Positions 24,939 to 32,793 of a DNA stretch of 64,000 nucleotides are shown in pieces. The stretch lies in NCBI RefSeq assembly GCF_900108335.1, contig NZ_FNVT01000004.1, forward strand, positions 372,001 to 436,000, written 5' to 3'. Origin of the DNA: Nonomuraea solani. Lineage in GTDB: Bacteria > Actinomycetota > Actinomycetes > Streptosporangiales > Streptosporangiaceae. The notes beneath the pieces are model-generated. The model worked only from the letters and a program-made list of their open reading frames with translations. It was not told the origin of the DNA and did not search any database. The stretch's first letter is position 1; every line of letters begins with the position of its first letter. The position numbers were made by a program, and so were the translations under genes.

Positions 24939-26264
24939 CAGGGCCCGCACCGTCGTACCGCCGCCGGGCGGGCTGTCCAGCATGAGATCGCCCCCGCAGG
25001 CCGCCACCCGGTCGGCCAGCCCCCGCAGGCCGCCCGCCGGAACGGCGCCGCCGCACCCGTCGTCGGCGACCTCCACGATCAGCCGGCCTCTGTCCAGCCG
25101 GGCGTCGATCCGTACGAGCGAGGCGGAGGCGTGCCGCCCGGCATTGGCCAGCGCCTCCGCGGCCACGAAGTACGCCGTCCGCTCGACCTGCGGCATCGGC
25201 CGTACCGGCAGCTCGATCCGCAACCGGACGGGCAGGGCGGCCCGCTCGGCCAGGGAGCGCAGCGCGGCTCCCAGCCCTGCCTCGGTCAGCACCGCCGGGA
25301 AGGCGCCCCGCGCCAGGCCGCGCAACTCCTCCAGGGCCACGCCGAGTTCGGTGATGGCCTGGTCGAGGCGGACCGGTTCGTCGCGGGCCAGCCCCAGCAG
25401 CAGCCGTACGTTGACGAGCCGCTGCTGGGCGCCGTCGTGGAGGTCGCGTTCGATGCGGCGTCTGGCCTCGTCGCCGGCGTCGATGAACGCGGCCATCCGG
25501 CGCGCGGTCTCCCTGCGGCCGAGCGCGACGCGATAGCCGAGCGGCCAGGCGATGAAGCCGAGCACGACCAGGCTGTCCAGCAGCCCGCCCTGGAAGTAGG
25601 CCGCGATGCCGCCGGACTGGAGCAGGTTGCTCACTTCGTGCCCGATGATCAGCAGCATGAGCAGCAGCCCGGAGAACGTGACGGCCGAGTCCCGCTCCTG
25701 TCGCGGCAGCCTGGCCCATCGCGAGCACACCGCCACCACGAGCGCGACGGCATAGCCGGCGACGAGCGCCAGTGCGAGCAGCGACACCGGCACCCGGCCC
25801 CCGCCCCATCCGAGCGCCTGACCCAGGCAGGGGCAGCCATCGCCCGGCACCCCGCCGTACACGATCCAGGCCACACCCGACGACAGCGGCACCGCGTACG
25901 CGAGCGCCACCACCCGGCGAACGGCGGGCGTGTCCGCACGTTCGTGCGGGAGCACGAGCATCACATGCCCGAGCAGCCCGATCTGGACGGCTGACGCCAT
26001 GGCGGCCACCACGAACGACGCCGCCGTCGTGTAGTAGGCGATGCCGGTCGCCAGGAACATCACGCCGCTCCAGGCCAGCAACGTCCCGACCGCGCTGTCC
26101 GGCCACCGCGCCCTGGCCCAGAGGCCGGTCGCGACCGCCGACGCTCCGACCGCGTAGCCCATGAGCAGCAACGGCACCTTCGTCACCACGAACTCCGCGT
26201 CCAGCATCGCCACCGTGCCCACGAGGGCGAGGGTGGCCGCCAGGATCGTGATCGGCGCGCGCAC
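24876..26264 (-). CDS. NarX/DesK-type sensor histidine kinase
   Basis: A 462-residue kinase from GTG 26264. About eight membrane helices form the N-terminal half, with a Cys pair in GDGCPCLGQAL. The HisKA_3 helix reads RRRIERDLHDGAQQRLVNVRLLLG (phospho-His in LHDG). The ATPase domain has AEALANAGRHA (N box), VADDGCGGAV and GLRGLADRVAACGG, then GTTVRALLP. The 24-residue tail after that motif overlaps, tail to tail, the last 63 bp of the response regulator gene on the other strand. Confidence 0.92.
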   Translation of the reverse strand: MRAPITILAATLALVGTVAMLDAEFVVTKVPLLLMGYAVGASAVATGLWARARWPDSAVGTLLAWSGVMFLATGIAYYTTAASFVVAAMASAVQIGLLGHVMLVLPHERADTPAVRRVVALAYAVPLSSGVAWIVYGGVPGDGCPCLGQALGWGGGRVPVSLLALALVAGYAVALVVAVCSRWARLPRQERDSAVTFSGLLLMLLIIGHEVSNLLQSGGIAAYFQGGLLDSLVVLGFIAWPLGYRVALGRRETARRMAAFIDAGDEARRRIERDLHDGAQQRLVNVRLLLGLARDEPVRLDQAITELGVALEELRGLARGAFPAVLTEAGLGAALRSLAERAALPVRLRIELPVRPMPQVERTAYFVAAEALANAGRHASASLVRIDARLDRGRLIVEVADDGCGGAVPAGGLRGLADRVAACGGDLMLDSPPGGGTTVRALLPAEIPQHGQDPPVVGDVVG

Positions 26265-26317
26265 GAGTACATTGTGCTGGCCCGAGCGAACGAGGCGTGC
26301 CGTCTCACAGGTCTCGG

Positions 26318-27370
26318 CTATCTGATGACGCTTCGCACATCGAGGCGCTTCTTCAGCACCGAGTACCGCAGCGCCAGATCGGCCAGCCGCTGCAGCCCCC
26401 GCAGGTCGAGCTCGGCGGGAAACGCCCCGAGCGCGAGCCTGTTGAGGTCGCGCCAGGCGACCTTCATGTCGGGCGGAATCACCTGCACGGCCCGCACGGC
26501 CTGCGCGAGGTCGCCCGCGATCAGGCGCTGCGCCTTGGCGAGCGCGCGCCGGAAGGCCGCCAGCGTTCGGGGATTGGCCTTGATCCAGTCGTCGGCGGCC
26601 ATCCAACCGGCGGTGGGCAGCCTGTCGAACTCCCGGGCCAGCGCCTCTCGCAGCACCCGCGTACGCCCCTGCCGCACACTCACGACGACGTACGGCTCGG
26701 CCAGGAGAGCCGCCGCGAAGCGCCCACCGCTCAGCCCGTCGACCATCGCGGTGTAGGGGGTCTCGACGAACTCGACGTCGTCGTTCCGCAGCCCCATCGC
26801 CCTGATGGACAGCGTCCCCAGCCCCCGCAGGTACGGGACCGCGATCTTCTTACCCTTCAGGTCGGCCACGGTTCGGATCCCCGATCCGGCCTTGACCACG
26901 AGAGCCAGGGTCCCGGTGTGGGCTCGGTGCAGGCCGCCGACGATTTTGACGCCCCTGTTCTGCTGGTTCGCGACGAACGACACGACATAGTCGGTCTGGG
27001 CGATATCCAGCTCGCCCCTTTCCATCGCGCTCACGGCCGCGGCGGCATGGACGACGGCAGGCCGCACGGTCAGCCCCTCGGCGGCGAAGTATCCCTTGCT
27101 CAGGGCCACGTACAGGGGAGCGGCCTCGGCGGTGCCCGCCACACCGACGTCGATAACGGTCCGCTCGGGCGGTGCCACCGGGCGGGCGGCCTTCGGCGTG
27201 AGCTTGATCGCGGCCGTGCCGCCCAGCACGACGACCACCACCAGGGCGGCCGCGGCCAGCGCGATGAGGTTGCGCCGCCGGCGGTGGTAGACCTCGATCG
27301 CCCGTACGGCCAGGTCCCGCTGAGGCATGTCGTCCGCGATGCGGCCGAGCTCGTCACCTAGCCACGTCAT
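26318..27370 (-). CDS. Membrane-tethered solute-binding (NMT1/THI5-like) protein, possible sigma-factor partner
   Basis: A 350-residue protein in three parts. Residues 1-34 are a short, charged, probably cytoplasmic segment (GDELGRIADDMPQRDLAV...YHRRRR); 35-55 is one transmembrane helix; about 70-340 is an extracytoplasmic periplasmic-binding fold of the SsuA/THI5 type (VGVAGTAEAAPLYVALSKGYFAAEGL, ADLKGKKIAVPYLRG). There is no lipobox or cleavable signal peptide, unlike a normal ABC binding protein, and no ABC permease or ATPase is nearby. Its start overlaps the upstream sigma factor by 17 bp, the position where SigE-family genes usually carry a one-TM anti-sigma-like protein. Confidence 0.85.
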   Translation of the reverse strand: MTWLGDELGRIADDMPQRDLAVRAIEVYHRRRRNLIALAAAALVVVVVLGGTAAIKLTPKAARPVAPPERTVIDVGVAGTAEAAPLYVALSKGYFAAEGLTVRPAVVHAAAAVSAMERGELDIAQTDYVVSFVANQQNRGVKIVGGLHRAHTGTLALVVKAGSGIRTVADLKGKKIAVPYLRGLGTLSIRAMGLRNDDVEFVETPYTAMVDGLSGGRFAAALLAEPYVVVSVRQGRTRVLREALAREFDRLPTAGWMAADDWIKANPRTLAAFRRALAKAQRLIAGDLAQAVRAVQVIPPDMKVAWRDLNRLALGAFPAELDLRGLQRLADLALRYSVLKKRLDVRSVIR

Positions 27371-27902
27371 CAGGATCCTCCACGGCCTCGTCCAGGGTGG
27401 GGAGGTTGGGCGCCAGCTCGGGTGCCAGGGCGCGCAGGCGGGCCAGGGCGTGGTGGGTCTGGCTCTTCACGGTGCCGACCGAGCAGCCCAGCAGGTCGGC
27501 GACGTCCCGTTCGGTGCGGTCCTCGTAGAAGCGCAGGACGAGCACCGCGCGCTGCTTGGGCGTCAGCCGCATGAGCGCCTGATGCAGAACGAGCCGCAGG
27601 ACGGTGGAGTCCTCGGGGGAGTCTTCGGGGGAACAGGCCCGCTCGGGTGGATCCGCGATGGACACTTCATTTGCGCCGCGCCGGCGCCGCCACGAGATGT
27701 ACTGGTTCACCATGGTCCTGCGGGCGTACGCCTCCGGCCTGTCGACGTGACGCAATTTCGGCCACCGACCGTACATCCGGACCAGCACGCTCTGTAACAG
27801 GTCCTCACCGAGGTGGACGTCGCCGGTCAGCAGGTACGCCAGGCGCAGCAGCCGGTGCTGATGCGCATCGGCGAATGCCTGGAAGCTGACATTGCGATCC
27901 AA
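27354..27902 (-). CDS. SigE-family RNA polymerase sigma factor
   Basis: A 182-residue group IV (SigE-family, Streptomyces type) sigma factor. I chose TTG 27902, preceded by GAGGAG, which gives (M)DRNVSFQAFADAHQHRLLRLAYLLTGD. Region 2: GEDLLQSVLVRMYGRWPKLRHVDRPEAYARRTMVNQYISWRRRR. Region 4: LTPKQRAVLVLRFYEDRTERDVADLLGCSVGTVKSQTHHALARL. It overlaps the downstream membrane-tethered solute-binding gene by 17 bp, so the pair is coupled and the second product may hold or release the sigma factor. Confidence 0.92.
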   Translation of the reverse strand: MDRNVSFQAFADAHQHRLLRLAYLLTGDVHLGEDLLQSVLVRMYGRWPKLRHVDRPEAYARRTMVNQYISWRRRRGANEVSIADPPERACSPEDSPEDSTVLRLVLHQALMRLTPKQRAVLVLRFYEDRTERDVADLLGCSVGTVKSQTHHALARLRALAPELAPNLPTLDEAVEDPDDVAR

Positions 27903-28039
27903 CGTCTCTCCTCGTGTCAGTAACCTCCAGACGCTGTGAGCGCGCCGGAAGGTTGGCACTCGGAGACGGCCCGTTCCGGGCCGGGTGAGCCCTTCTCAGT
28001 GCGCTGCCGCTGAGGGCTCGAATCGAGCACGGGAGATCC

Positions 28040-28534
28040 TTAGACAGCCATCCAGCAATAGATCAGCTGATCTTCCCTCTGCGCCCGCTGAGCAAGACCA
28101 CGCAGCTCTGTGACGACCTCCAGAAGACGTCCCGCGGCGGACGGAATGTCGGGGTCATCGTCGATCTGTGCCCACAGCTCAGCGAACTCGCCCCGCCTGT
28201 CGTCCGGGATCCCAGCGAGCGTGTCGCGCACGTCCGCGGGGAGCTCTTCGATTACCGCCCCTTCCTTCTCATATAGCGAGTCATCCGGAAGAGCCTCCCA
28301 CTCCTCGGGCGGCGGATGGACGGTGACCGTCCGCACCAAGTCCGGGCTGTACGGAATCCCCCTGACGAGCGCTATGAGCTGCCCGAGAGTCACGTCAGGA
28401 TCGATCCCCTTGGCGTCCACCGCATCAAAAGCCGGCATGCCCCGCATGGGCTTCTCGACGGCACGGGGATCTTCGGGCTTCTCCGCGGCGGCCTGCCTGC
28501 TCGCCGCGTGGTAGTAGTCGTAGAAGACCCCCAT
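28040..28534 (-). CDS. Hypothetical acidic protein
   Basis: A 164-residue soluble acidic protein beginning MGVFYDYYHAASRQAAAEKPED. A mid-section (IDPDVTLGQLIALVRGIPYSPDLVRTVTVHPPPEEWEALPDD) and an Asp-rich helix (AELWAQIDDDPDIPSAAGRLLEVVTELR) resemble actinobacterial proteins annotated only as hypothetical, often of the immunity/Smi1-neighbour kind. No domain recognised, and no toxin gene is adjacent. Confidence 0.7.
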   Translation of the reverse strand: MGVFYDYYHAASRQAAAEKPEDPRAVEKPMRGMPAFDAVDAKGIDPDVTLGQLIALVRGIPYSPDLVRTVTVHPPPEEWEALPDDSLYEKEGAVIEELPADVRDTLAGIPDDRRGEFAELWAQIDDDPDIPSAAGRLLEVVTELRGLAQRAQREDQLIYCWMAV

Positions 28535-28587
28535 CTGGACCCTCCGGTATCGCTCGCCCGGTTTCTATGTTCGCGACAGACTAGGCG

Positions 28588-28725
28588 CTATCTGCGGCGG
28601 CGCGGCATCGTCATGGCAAGCCAGATGACGGTGGGCAGGAGAAGCAGCGCCCAGATGCCGACCACGACGGCGAGCTCGGCATCGCTCCACAGCCAGATCA
28701 AGGAATCGTCGTCGTTATCCGCCAT
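28588..28725 (-). CDS. 45-residue single-pass membrane protein
   Basis: A very small gene. The product starts MADNDDDSLIWLWSDAEL, has one helix (AVVVGIWALLLLPTVIWLAM) and ends in a basic TMPRRRR tail, so the C-terminus is probably cytoplasmic. The acidic head, clean helix and positive-inside end argue for a real protein. It lies 53 bp upstream of the acidic hypothetical gene on the same strand. Function unknown. Confidence 0.6.
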   Translation of the reverse strand: MADNDDDSLIWLWSDAELAVVVGIWALLLLPTVIWLAMTMPRRRR

Positions 28726-28817
28726 GTCCCGGCAGCCGCTTGATCTTGAGACGCCGAAGTCCACATACCCCTGTTGATAAGTCAGCGACCGGTATGGATC
28801 CGGCGGCCCCCCGAAAT

Positions 28818-28856
28818 CAAAAAAGGCCCCCTATCGAAGATCGATAGAGGGCCTTT
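28818..28856 (-). terminator. Rho-independent terminator after tRNA-Ser
   Basis: On the minus strand AAAGGCCCTCTATCGA pairs with TCGATAGGGGGCCTTT around a 3-nt loop (one mismatch) and is followed by a T run (plus-strand A tract 28818-28824). It is a textbook terminator 6 bp beyond the tRNA-Ser 3' end. Confidence 0.92.
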
Positions 28857-28862
28857 CACCTG

Positions 28863-28953
28863 CGGAGGATCGGGGATTTGAACCCCGGATGGTGTTGCCA
28901 CCAAACCGCATTAGCAGTGCGGCGCCATAGACCTGACTAGGCGAATCCTCCTG
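28863..28953 (-). tRNA. tRNA-Ser(GCU)
   Basis: A 91-nt class II tRNA on the minus strand. Acceptor GGAGGAT pairs with ATCCTCC, the anticodon stem-loop CCGCA-CTGCTAA-TGCGG carries GCT (reads AGC/AGU), a long variable arm (TTTGGTGGCAACACCATC) identifies serine, and the T arm contains GGGGTTCAAATCCCC. The discriminator is G and CCA is not encoded. A terminator follows directly. Confidence 0.97.
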
Positions 28954-29109
28954 GAAGCCACCGCGGCTCAGCACAGCGTACCGGCCTTCTGGCGAGGCGG
29001 CAAAGTGATTGGCCGCCCGGCTTCACCAAGAGTTATCAACAGCCTGTGGGTAACCACCTGTGGATGAAGCCCGCCCAGAGCTAGGACGGGCTTCAGGGCT
29101 GTGGATAAC

Positions 29110-29673
29110 CTACGCGGCGGGGTTGGCTTCGCCCTCGATTTCGATCTTGACCTTCTTGCCCACGAGCACGCCACCGGTCTCCAGCGCCTGGTTCCAGGTC
29201 AGGCCGAAGTCCTCGCGGTCGAACTCCGTGGTGATCGAGTAGCCCCAGAGCGAGCCGCCCCACGGGGTCGTGCCGGCGCCACCGTACTCGACCGTGAGCT
29301 CGACCTCCTTGGTGACGTCGCGGATGGTCAGGTCGCCCACGACGGTGAACTCGTCGCCTGAATGGCCGGTGACGCGGGTGCTCTTGAAGGTGAGCTCGGG
29401 GAACTTCTCGACGGCCAGGAAGTCGTCGCTGCGCAGGTGGCCGTCGCGGTCGCCGGCGCCCGTGTTGATGCTGGCCGCCTGGATCGTGAGCTCGGCCGAG
29501 GACTCCAGCGGGTTCTCGGCGATCGTGACCGAGCCGCTGAAGGTCTCGAAGTGGCCGCGGACCTTGCTGACCATCATGTGCTTGACGACGAAGCCGATGC
29601 GCGTGTGGGCGGCGTCGAGGGTGTAGCTGCCGGCGGCCGGGATGGTCAGGGACTCCCAGGTGCGGGTACTCAT
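29110..29673 (-). CDS. YceI-family protein
   Basis: A 187-residue lipocalin-like beta-barrel protein: GSYTLDAAHTRIGFVVKHMMVSKVRGHFETFSG, then SIN-TGAGDRDGHLRSDDFL and FPELTFKSTRV are the YceI signature. Members bind polyisoprenoid or amphiphilic molecules and are linked to stress. No signal peptide is present, so it is probably cytoplasmic, as in many actinobacterial copies. It is divergent from a MarR gene 94 bp away, a commonly seen pair. Confidence 0.93.
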   Translation of the reverse strand: MSTRTWESLTIPAAGSYTLDAAHTRIGFVVKHMMVSKVRGHFETFSGSVTIAENPLESSAELTIQAASINTGAGDRDGHLRSDDFLAVEKFPELTFKSTRVTGHSGDEFTVVGDLTIRDVTKEVELTVEYGGAGTTPWGGSLWGYSITTEFDREDFGLTWNQALETGGVLVGKKVKIEIEGEANPAA

Positions 29674-29703
29674 TGGGGTTCTCCTCAGAAGGTTGCGGTG
29701 CGG

Positions 29704-29731
29704 ATGTCTGCGGCAACAAATGTCTACAGCA
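29704..29731. promoter_or_regulatory. Putative MarR operator between yceI-like and marR genes
   Basis: Two direct copies, ATGTCTGCGGCA (29704-29715) and ATGTCTACAGCA (29720-29731), lie 16 bp apart in the spacer between the divergent YceI and MarR genes. The 10-of-12 match and central position fit a binding site for the MarR protein. Confidence 0.45.
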
Positions 29732-29767
29732 GGAATATTCCGCGCGTCAACTATCGTCGTCTAAGCT

Positions 29768-30265
29768 ATGAGCGTGATGAACTTTGACGACCCTCGGCTG
29801 ACGGCCATCGGACTGCTGGCCGAGGTGCACGCCGGGCTCATGAGCAGGTTCCAGCCGGTGCTGGGTGCGGCGGGACTGTCGGAGATCGACTTCGAGACCC
29901 TCATCCGGCTGGCCCGTTCGCCCCACCAGAGCCTGCGGATGAGTGACCTCGCCGCTCAGACCGGACTGTCCACCAGCGGGATGACCAGGGTGGTCGACCG
30001 GCTCGAACGCGAGGGGCTGGTGAAGCGGGAGGCGTGTGCCAGCGACCGGCGGGCCTCGTACGCCGCGCTCACCGACACCGGCCGCGAACGGCTCTCATGC
30101 GTGCTCCCGCAGCACCTGCGGGACATCGAGGACTCCTTCACCGGACTGCTGGACGAAGAGGAGCTGGAGACGTTCCTGGACACCCTGCGCAAGATCAGAG
30201 ACGTCGTACGCCCCTGCGCCACCGCCGGCGCCCACGGCTTCAGGGAAGCCCCAGCGCGTTCCTGA
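29768..30265 (+). CDS. MarR-family transcriptional regulator
   Basis: A 165-residue winged-helix regulator: SLRMSDLAAQTGLSTSGMTRVVDRLEREGLVKREACASDRRASYAALTDTGRERL is the MarR DNA-binding core (wing Asp-Arg-Arg). ATG 29777 is an alternative start. It is divergent from the YceI gene and probably controls it. Its 3' end overlaps the convergent sigma factor gene by 26 bp. Confidence 0.92.
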   Translation: MSVMNFDDPRLTAIGLLAEVHAGLMSRFQPVLGAAGLSEIDFETLIRLARSPHQSLRMSDLAAQTGLSTSGMTRVVDRLEREGLVKREACASDRRASYAALTDTGRERLSCVLPQHLRDIEDSFTGLLDEEELETFLDTLRKIRDVVRPCATAGAHGFREAPARS

Positions 30266-30728
30266 GCTTGGCCATCCCCCGCGACACCGTGCTCTTGACC
30301 GTGCCGACGCTGATCCCCAGCGTCCTGGCGATCTCCGGTTCGGTCATGTCCTCGTAGTAGCGCAGGACGATCGCGGCCCGCATGCGTTCGGGCAGCTCCT
30401 GCAGGGCCTGTTCGAGAGCCGCGTGCACGTCGGAGCACAGCTCGTGCGGTTCGTGCGCCTCGGGCAGCTCATCTGACGGGTACTCCTCCAGCTTGCGCCG
30501 CCGCCACTGCGAGATGTTGATGTTGACCATCGCCCGCCGTACGTACCCGTCCAGCGCTTTGCGATCTTCGATGCGGTCCCAGGCGAAGTACGTCTTGGTC
30601 AGCGCGTTCTGCAGCAGATCCTCCGCGTCCAGCGGATGCCCCGTGAGCTGGTGGGCCGCGCGCAGCAGTGCGGGACCGCGCGCCATCACGTACTCGCGGA
30701 ACTCGTCTTCCCACCCGGTGGTGTGCAT
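30240..30728 (-). CDS. SigE-family RNA polymerase sigma factor
   Basis: A 162-residue sigma factor. I chose ATG 30728 (MHTTGWEDEFREYVMARGPALLRAAHQLTGH). Region 2: DAEDLLQNALTKTYFAWDRIEDRKALDGYVRRAMVNINISQWRRRK. Region 4: LPERMRAAIVLRYYEDMTEPEIARTLGISVGTVKSTVSRGMAKL. Unlike the other two sigma genes here it has no coupled membrane partner; downstream is the 3' end of the convergent MarR gene (26-bp overlap). Its control is therefore unclear. Confidence 0.92.
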   Translation of the reverse strand: MHTTGWEDEFREYVMARGPALLRAAHQLTGHPLDAEDLLQNALTKTYFAWDRIEDRKALDGYVRRAMVNINISQWRRRKLEEYPSDELPEAHEPHELCSDVHAALEQALQELPERMRAAIVLRYYEDMTEPEIARTLGISVGTVKSTVSRGMAKLRNALGLP

Positions 30729-30945
30729 CGTGGCCAGAATCGCAGCCTGACGCCCCTTTAAGCCCGCTCCGTAATTCAGGTTTCGGCCCGCCGACGATAA
30801 AGGTCGGTCAAGGTCGGTGGCGGTTTGTACGCCGCCGGAGGTGAACACCCTTCCCCAGGGATGCGTATTTTGCTCCCTTCTAGCCCGCTAAGGTGTGGCT
30901 CACCCTCAAGTCGTGTGAATCTAGTACCCGACGAGGGAGGGGCGG

Positions 30946-31893
30946 ATGGGACATCCGAGCGTCGAGCGCCGCCGAGTGCTCGCGGCGGCCGCGCTCGGCC
31001 GCGAATCCGGCGTTCCCGGCCCCGATCCGGGCGACGGCGAACCCTTCCGTGCGATCGCCGGCGAGATCCGTGACGTGAGCCCGCACCTGATCATCATCGA
31101 CACCCCCGAGGGCACCGAGGAACGCCTCGTGATCGCCCCGTGGGCCACCGCCTGGCACGGCGCGGAGACCACCCCCGCCGATCTGCCCATCGGCGCCATG
31201 GTGATCATGCGGGCGCTGCGCGACGGGCGCGTGATCGAACGCATCTGGGCCGACACCACCCGCATCACCGGGACGATCCTGTCGATCGAGGGCCGCAGGG
31301 ACCTGACGGTCGAGCTCGACTGCGGCCCCCACCGGGGCCACCGCACGATCGTCATCCCGTATCGGGCGACGGGCCGCTTACAGGTGCGCCATCCCAAGTT
31401 CGAACCCGGCTACCTCTTCGACGCGATCGGCATCAGGCGCGACGGCGCCGGCCAGGCGCTGCTGCCCGCGACCTCGCAACCTCCCCACCCGGCCCGCGCC
31501 GTGCCGGCCCCGCCCGCGGCGTACGCGGCCGTGCAGTCGCGCATCTCGGGCACCGCCACCTGGTCGGACACCTTCGACGAGGAAGAGCGGGGCGCCGCCT
31601 ATCCGATGCTGGAACGGGCCGACACCGGCTGCACCCAGACGGGGGTCTCGTGCGCGGGCCTGCCGTACCTCGCCGTCGGATCCCTCCTCCAGATCAAGAA
31701 TCTGTGCACCGACCGCTCCGCCAACGTCCCGGTGGTGGCCTGCGGCTGCGTGGCCGGGCGATTCTGCGACCGCTGCGTCGAGTGCGACACCTCGCCGCGC
31801 GGGCGGATCGCCGAGTTATCGCCGTTCTCGTACGTGGAACTCGGCGGCGACCTGGTCAAAGGGTGTTTCAACGCTCAGATCGGATTGGGGTGA
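30946..31893 (+). CDS. Cys-rich hypothetical protein with barwin/RlpA-like C-terminal region
   Basis: A 315-residue protein. The N-terminal half (about 20-160) is a beta-rich domain (FRAIAGEIRDVSPHLIIIDTPEG, TRITGTILSIEGRRDLTVELDCG). A Pro/Ala linker leads to a C-terminal domain (about 195-315) with eight or more Cys: GCTQTGVSCAGLPYLAVG, LLQIKNLCTDRSANVPVVACGCVAGRFCDRCVEC. The G-x-x-x-G-xx-C / V-G-LLQI-NL-C-D pattern resembles barwin/expansin-like double-psi barrels. No signal peptide is obvious, although an RRRVLAAAALG run near the start could be a degenerate Tat motif. Stop and next start overlap (GTGA), so it is coupled to the MauE-like gene. Confidence 0.75.
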   Translation: MGHPSVERRRVLAAAALGRESGVPGPDPGDGEPFRAIAGEIRDVSPHLIIIDTPEGTEERLVIAPWATAWHGAETTPADLPIGAMVIMRALRDGRVIERIWADTTRITGTILSIEGRRDLTVELDCGPHRGHRTIVIPYRATGRLQVRHPKFEPGYLFDAIGIRRDGAGQALLPATSQPPHPARAVPAPPAAYAAVQSRISGTATWSDTFDEEERGAAYPMLERADTGCTQTGVSCAGLPYLAVGSLLQIKNLCTDRSANVPVVACGCVAGRFCDRCVECDTSPRGRIAELSPFSYVELGGDLVKGCFNAQIGLG

Positions 31894-32690
31894 CGCTCGT
31901 GCTGGAATCGCAGCTCCCGAACCTGATCGTGCTGCTCCTCCTCGGTACGGCGGCCAAGGTGACCACCGTCAGATCCGGCGGCGAGCCCAGGTCGTTGTCC
32001 AGGCTGGGACCCGCGGTACTGGTACCGAAACGCGTCCAGGCTCCGGCGCTCCTGGTCTGCGCCGTCTGTGAGCTGATGCTGGCGGCGGGGCTGCTGGTCA
32101 GCACGCATCCCTTCTTCCGATGGGGCACGGTGGCCTTCTTCGCGCTGTCCACGTACGTGCTGCTGGAGCTGCGCAGGCGGCGGCCCGACGCGGGCTGTGG
32201 CTGCTTCGGTGAGGTGAGCTCGGCCCCGGTCGGGCTGCGTTCGGTCGGCAGGACGGTGGCGCTGACCGCGATGGCCGGAATGTCGCTGTGGGCGCCGGTG
32301 CCGGGCTGGCTCGCCGTGCTCCACCCCACCTGGCACACCGCCGCCGGAGTGGCGGTGCTGGCCCTGCTGTCGCCGGAGATCGAGGAGCTGATCGACCGCC
32401 TGCGCTTCCGTGCGCCCTGCGAGCAGCGGCGCGGCCCCGCCGAGTCGGCCACGCTGTCCAGGCTCAGGTCGAGCGGCACCTGGCGGGCCCATCACGGCGA
32501 ACTGGCCTCGGCGGAGCCGTACGACACCTGGCGCGAGCTGTGCTGGCGCTTCTTCGCCTTCCGCAACCAGAGCGGAGACGACGTCGTCTTCGCCGTCTAC
32601 CTGACCGGGCGGCGCCCGGCGGTGCGGATGGCGGTGGTCAGCGCGGAGGACAGCGAGTCTCTGCCGGAATATACGCCAGTATCGGCCTGA
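31890..32690 (+). CDS. MauE/DoxX-like membrane protein
   Basis: A 266-residue protein, GTG at 31890 overlapping the upstream stop. Four helices occupy about residues 1-160. Between helices 3 and 4 lies RRPDAGCGCFGEVSSAPVG, the Cys-x-Cys-Phe-Gly signature of the MauE methylamine-utilisation family, implicated in thiol-disulfide handling outside the membrane. The C-terminal ~100 residues are a soluble domain (WRELCWRFFAFRNQSGDDVVFAVYLTGRRPAVRMAVVSAED) of unknown role. Coupling with the Cys-rich protein suggests a disulfide-dependent partnership. Confidence 0.8.
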   Translation: MTLVLESQLPNLIVLLLLGTAAKVTTVRSGGEPRSLSRLGPAVLVPKRVQAPALLVCAVCELMLAAGLLVSTHPFFRWGTVAFFALSTYVLLELRRRRPDAGCGCFGEVSSAPVGLRSVGRTVALTAMAGMSLWAPVPGWLAVLHPTWHTAAGVAVLALLSPEIEELIDRLRFRAPCEQRRGPAESATLSRLRSSGTWRAHHGELASAEPYDTWRELCWRFFAFRNQSGDDVVFAVYLTGRRPAVRMAVVSAEDSESLPEYTPVSA

Positions 32691-32734
32691 CACTAGAGAG
32701 CGCTAGATTCCGCTCGATAGGCACGACGATATGG

Positions 32735-32778
32735 CTCTATTGGGCTGTCTAGCTTCCCCACTAGACAGCCCAATAGAG
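32735..32778. terminator. Perfect bidirectional terminator hairpin
   Basis: CTCTATTGGGCTGTCTAG (32735-32752) and CTAGACAGCCCAATAGAG (32761-32778) form an uninterrupted 18-bp stem with an 8-nt loop between the convergent MauE-like and AAA ATPase genes. Confidence 0.92.
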
Positions 32779-32793
32779 GTCTAGGGGCGCCGC

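Noticed and set aside
26318..27370. Ordinary ABC-transporter substrate-binding protein
   Set aside because: There is no signal peptide or lipobox, there is a cytoplasmic head plus TM, it overlaps a sigma gene and no permease or ATPase gene is near; a tethered sensor fits better.
30849..30945. Possible riboswitch upstream of the Cys-rich protein gene
   Set aside because: No conserved riboswitch core (for example a ydaO-type pattern) could be recognised; it looks like an ordinary promoter spacer.
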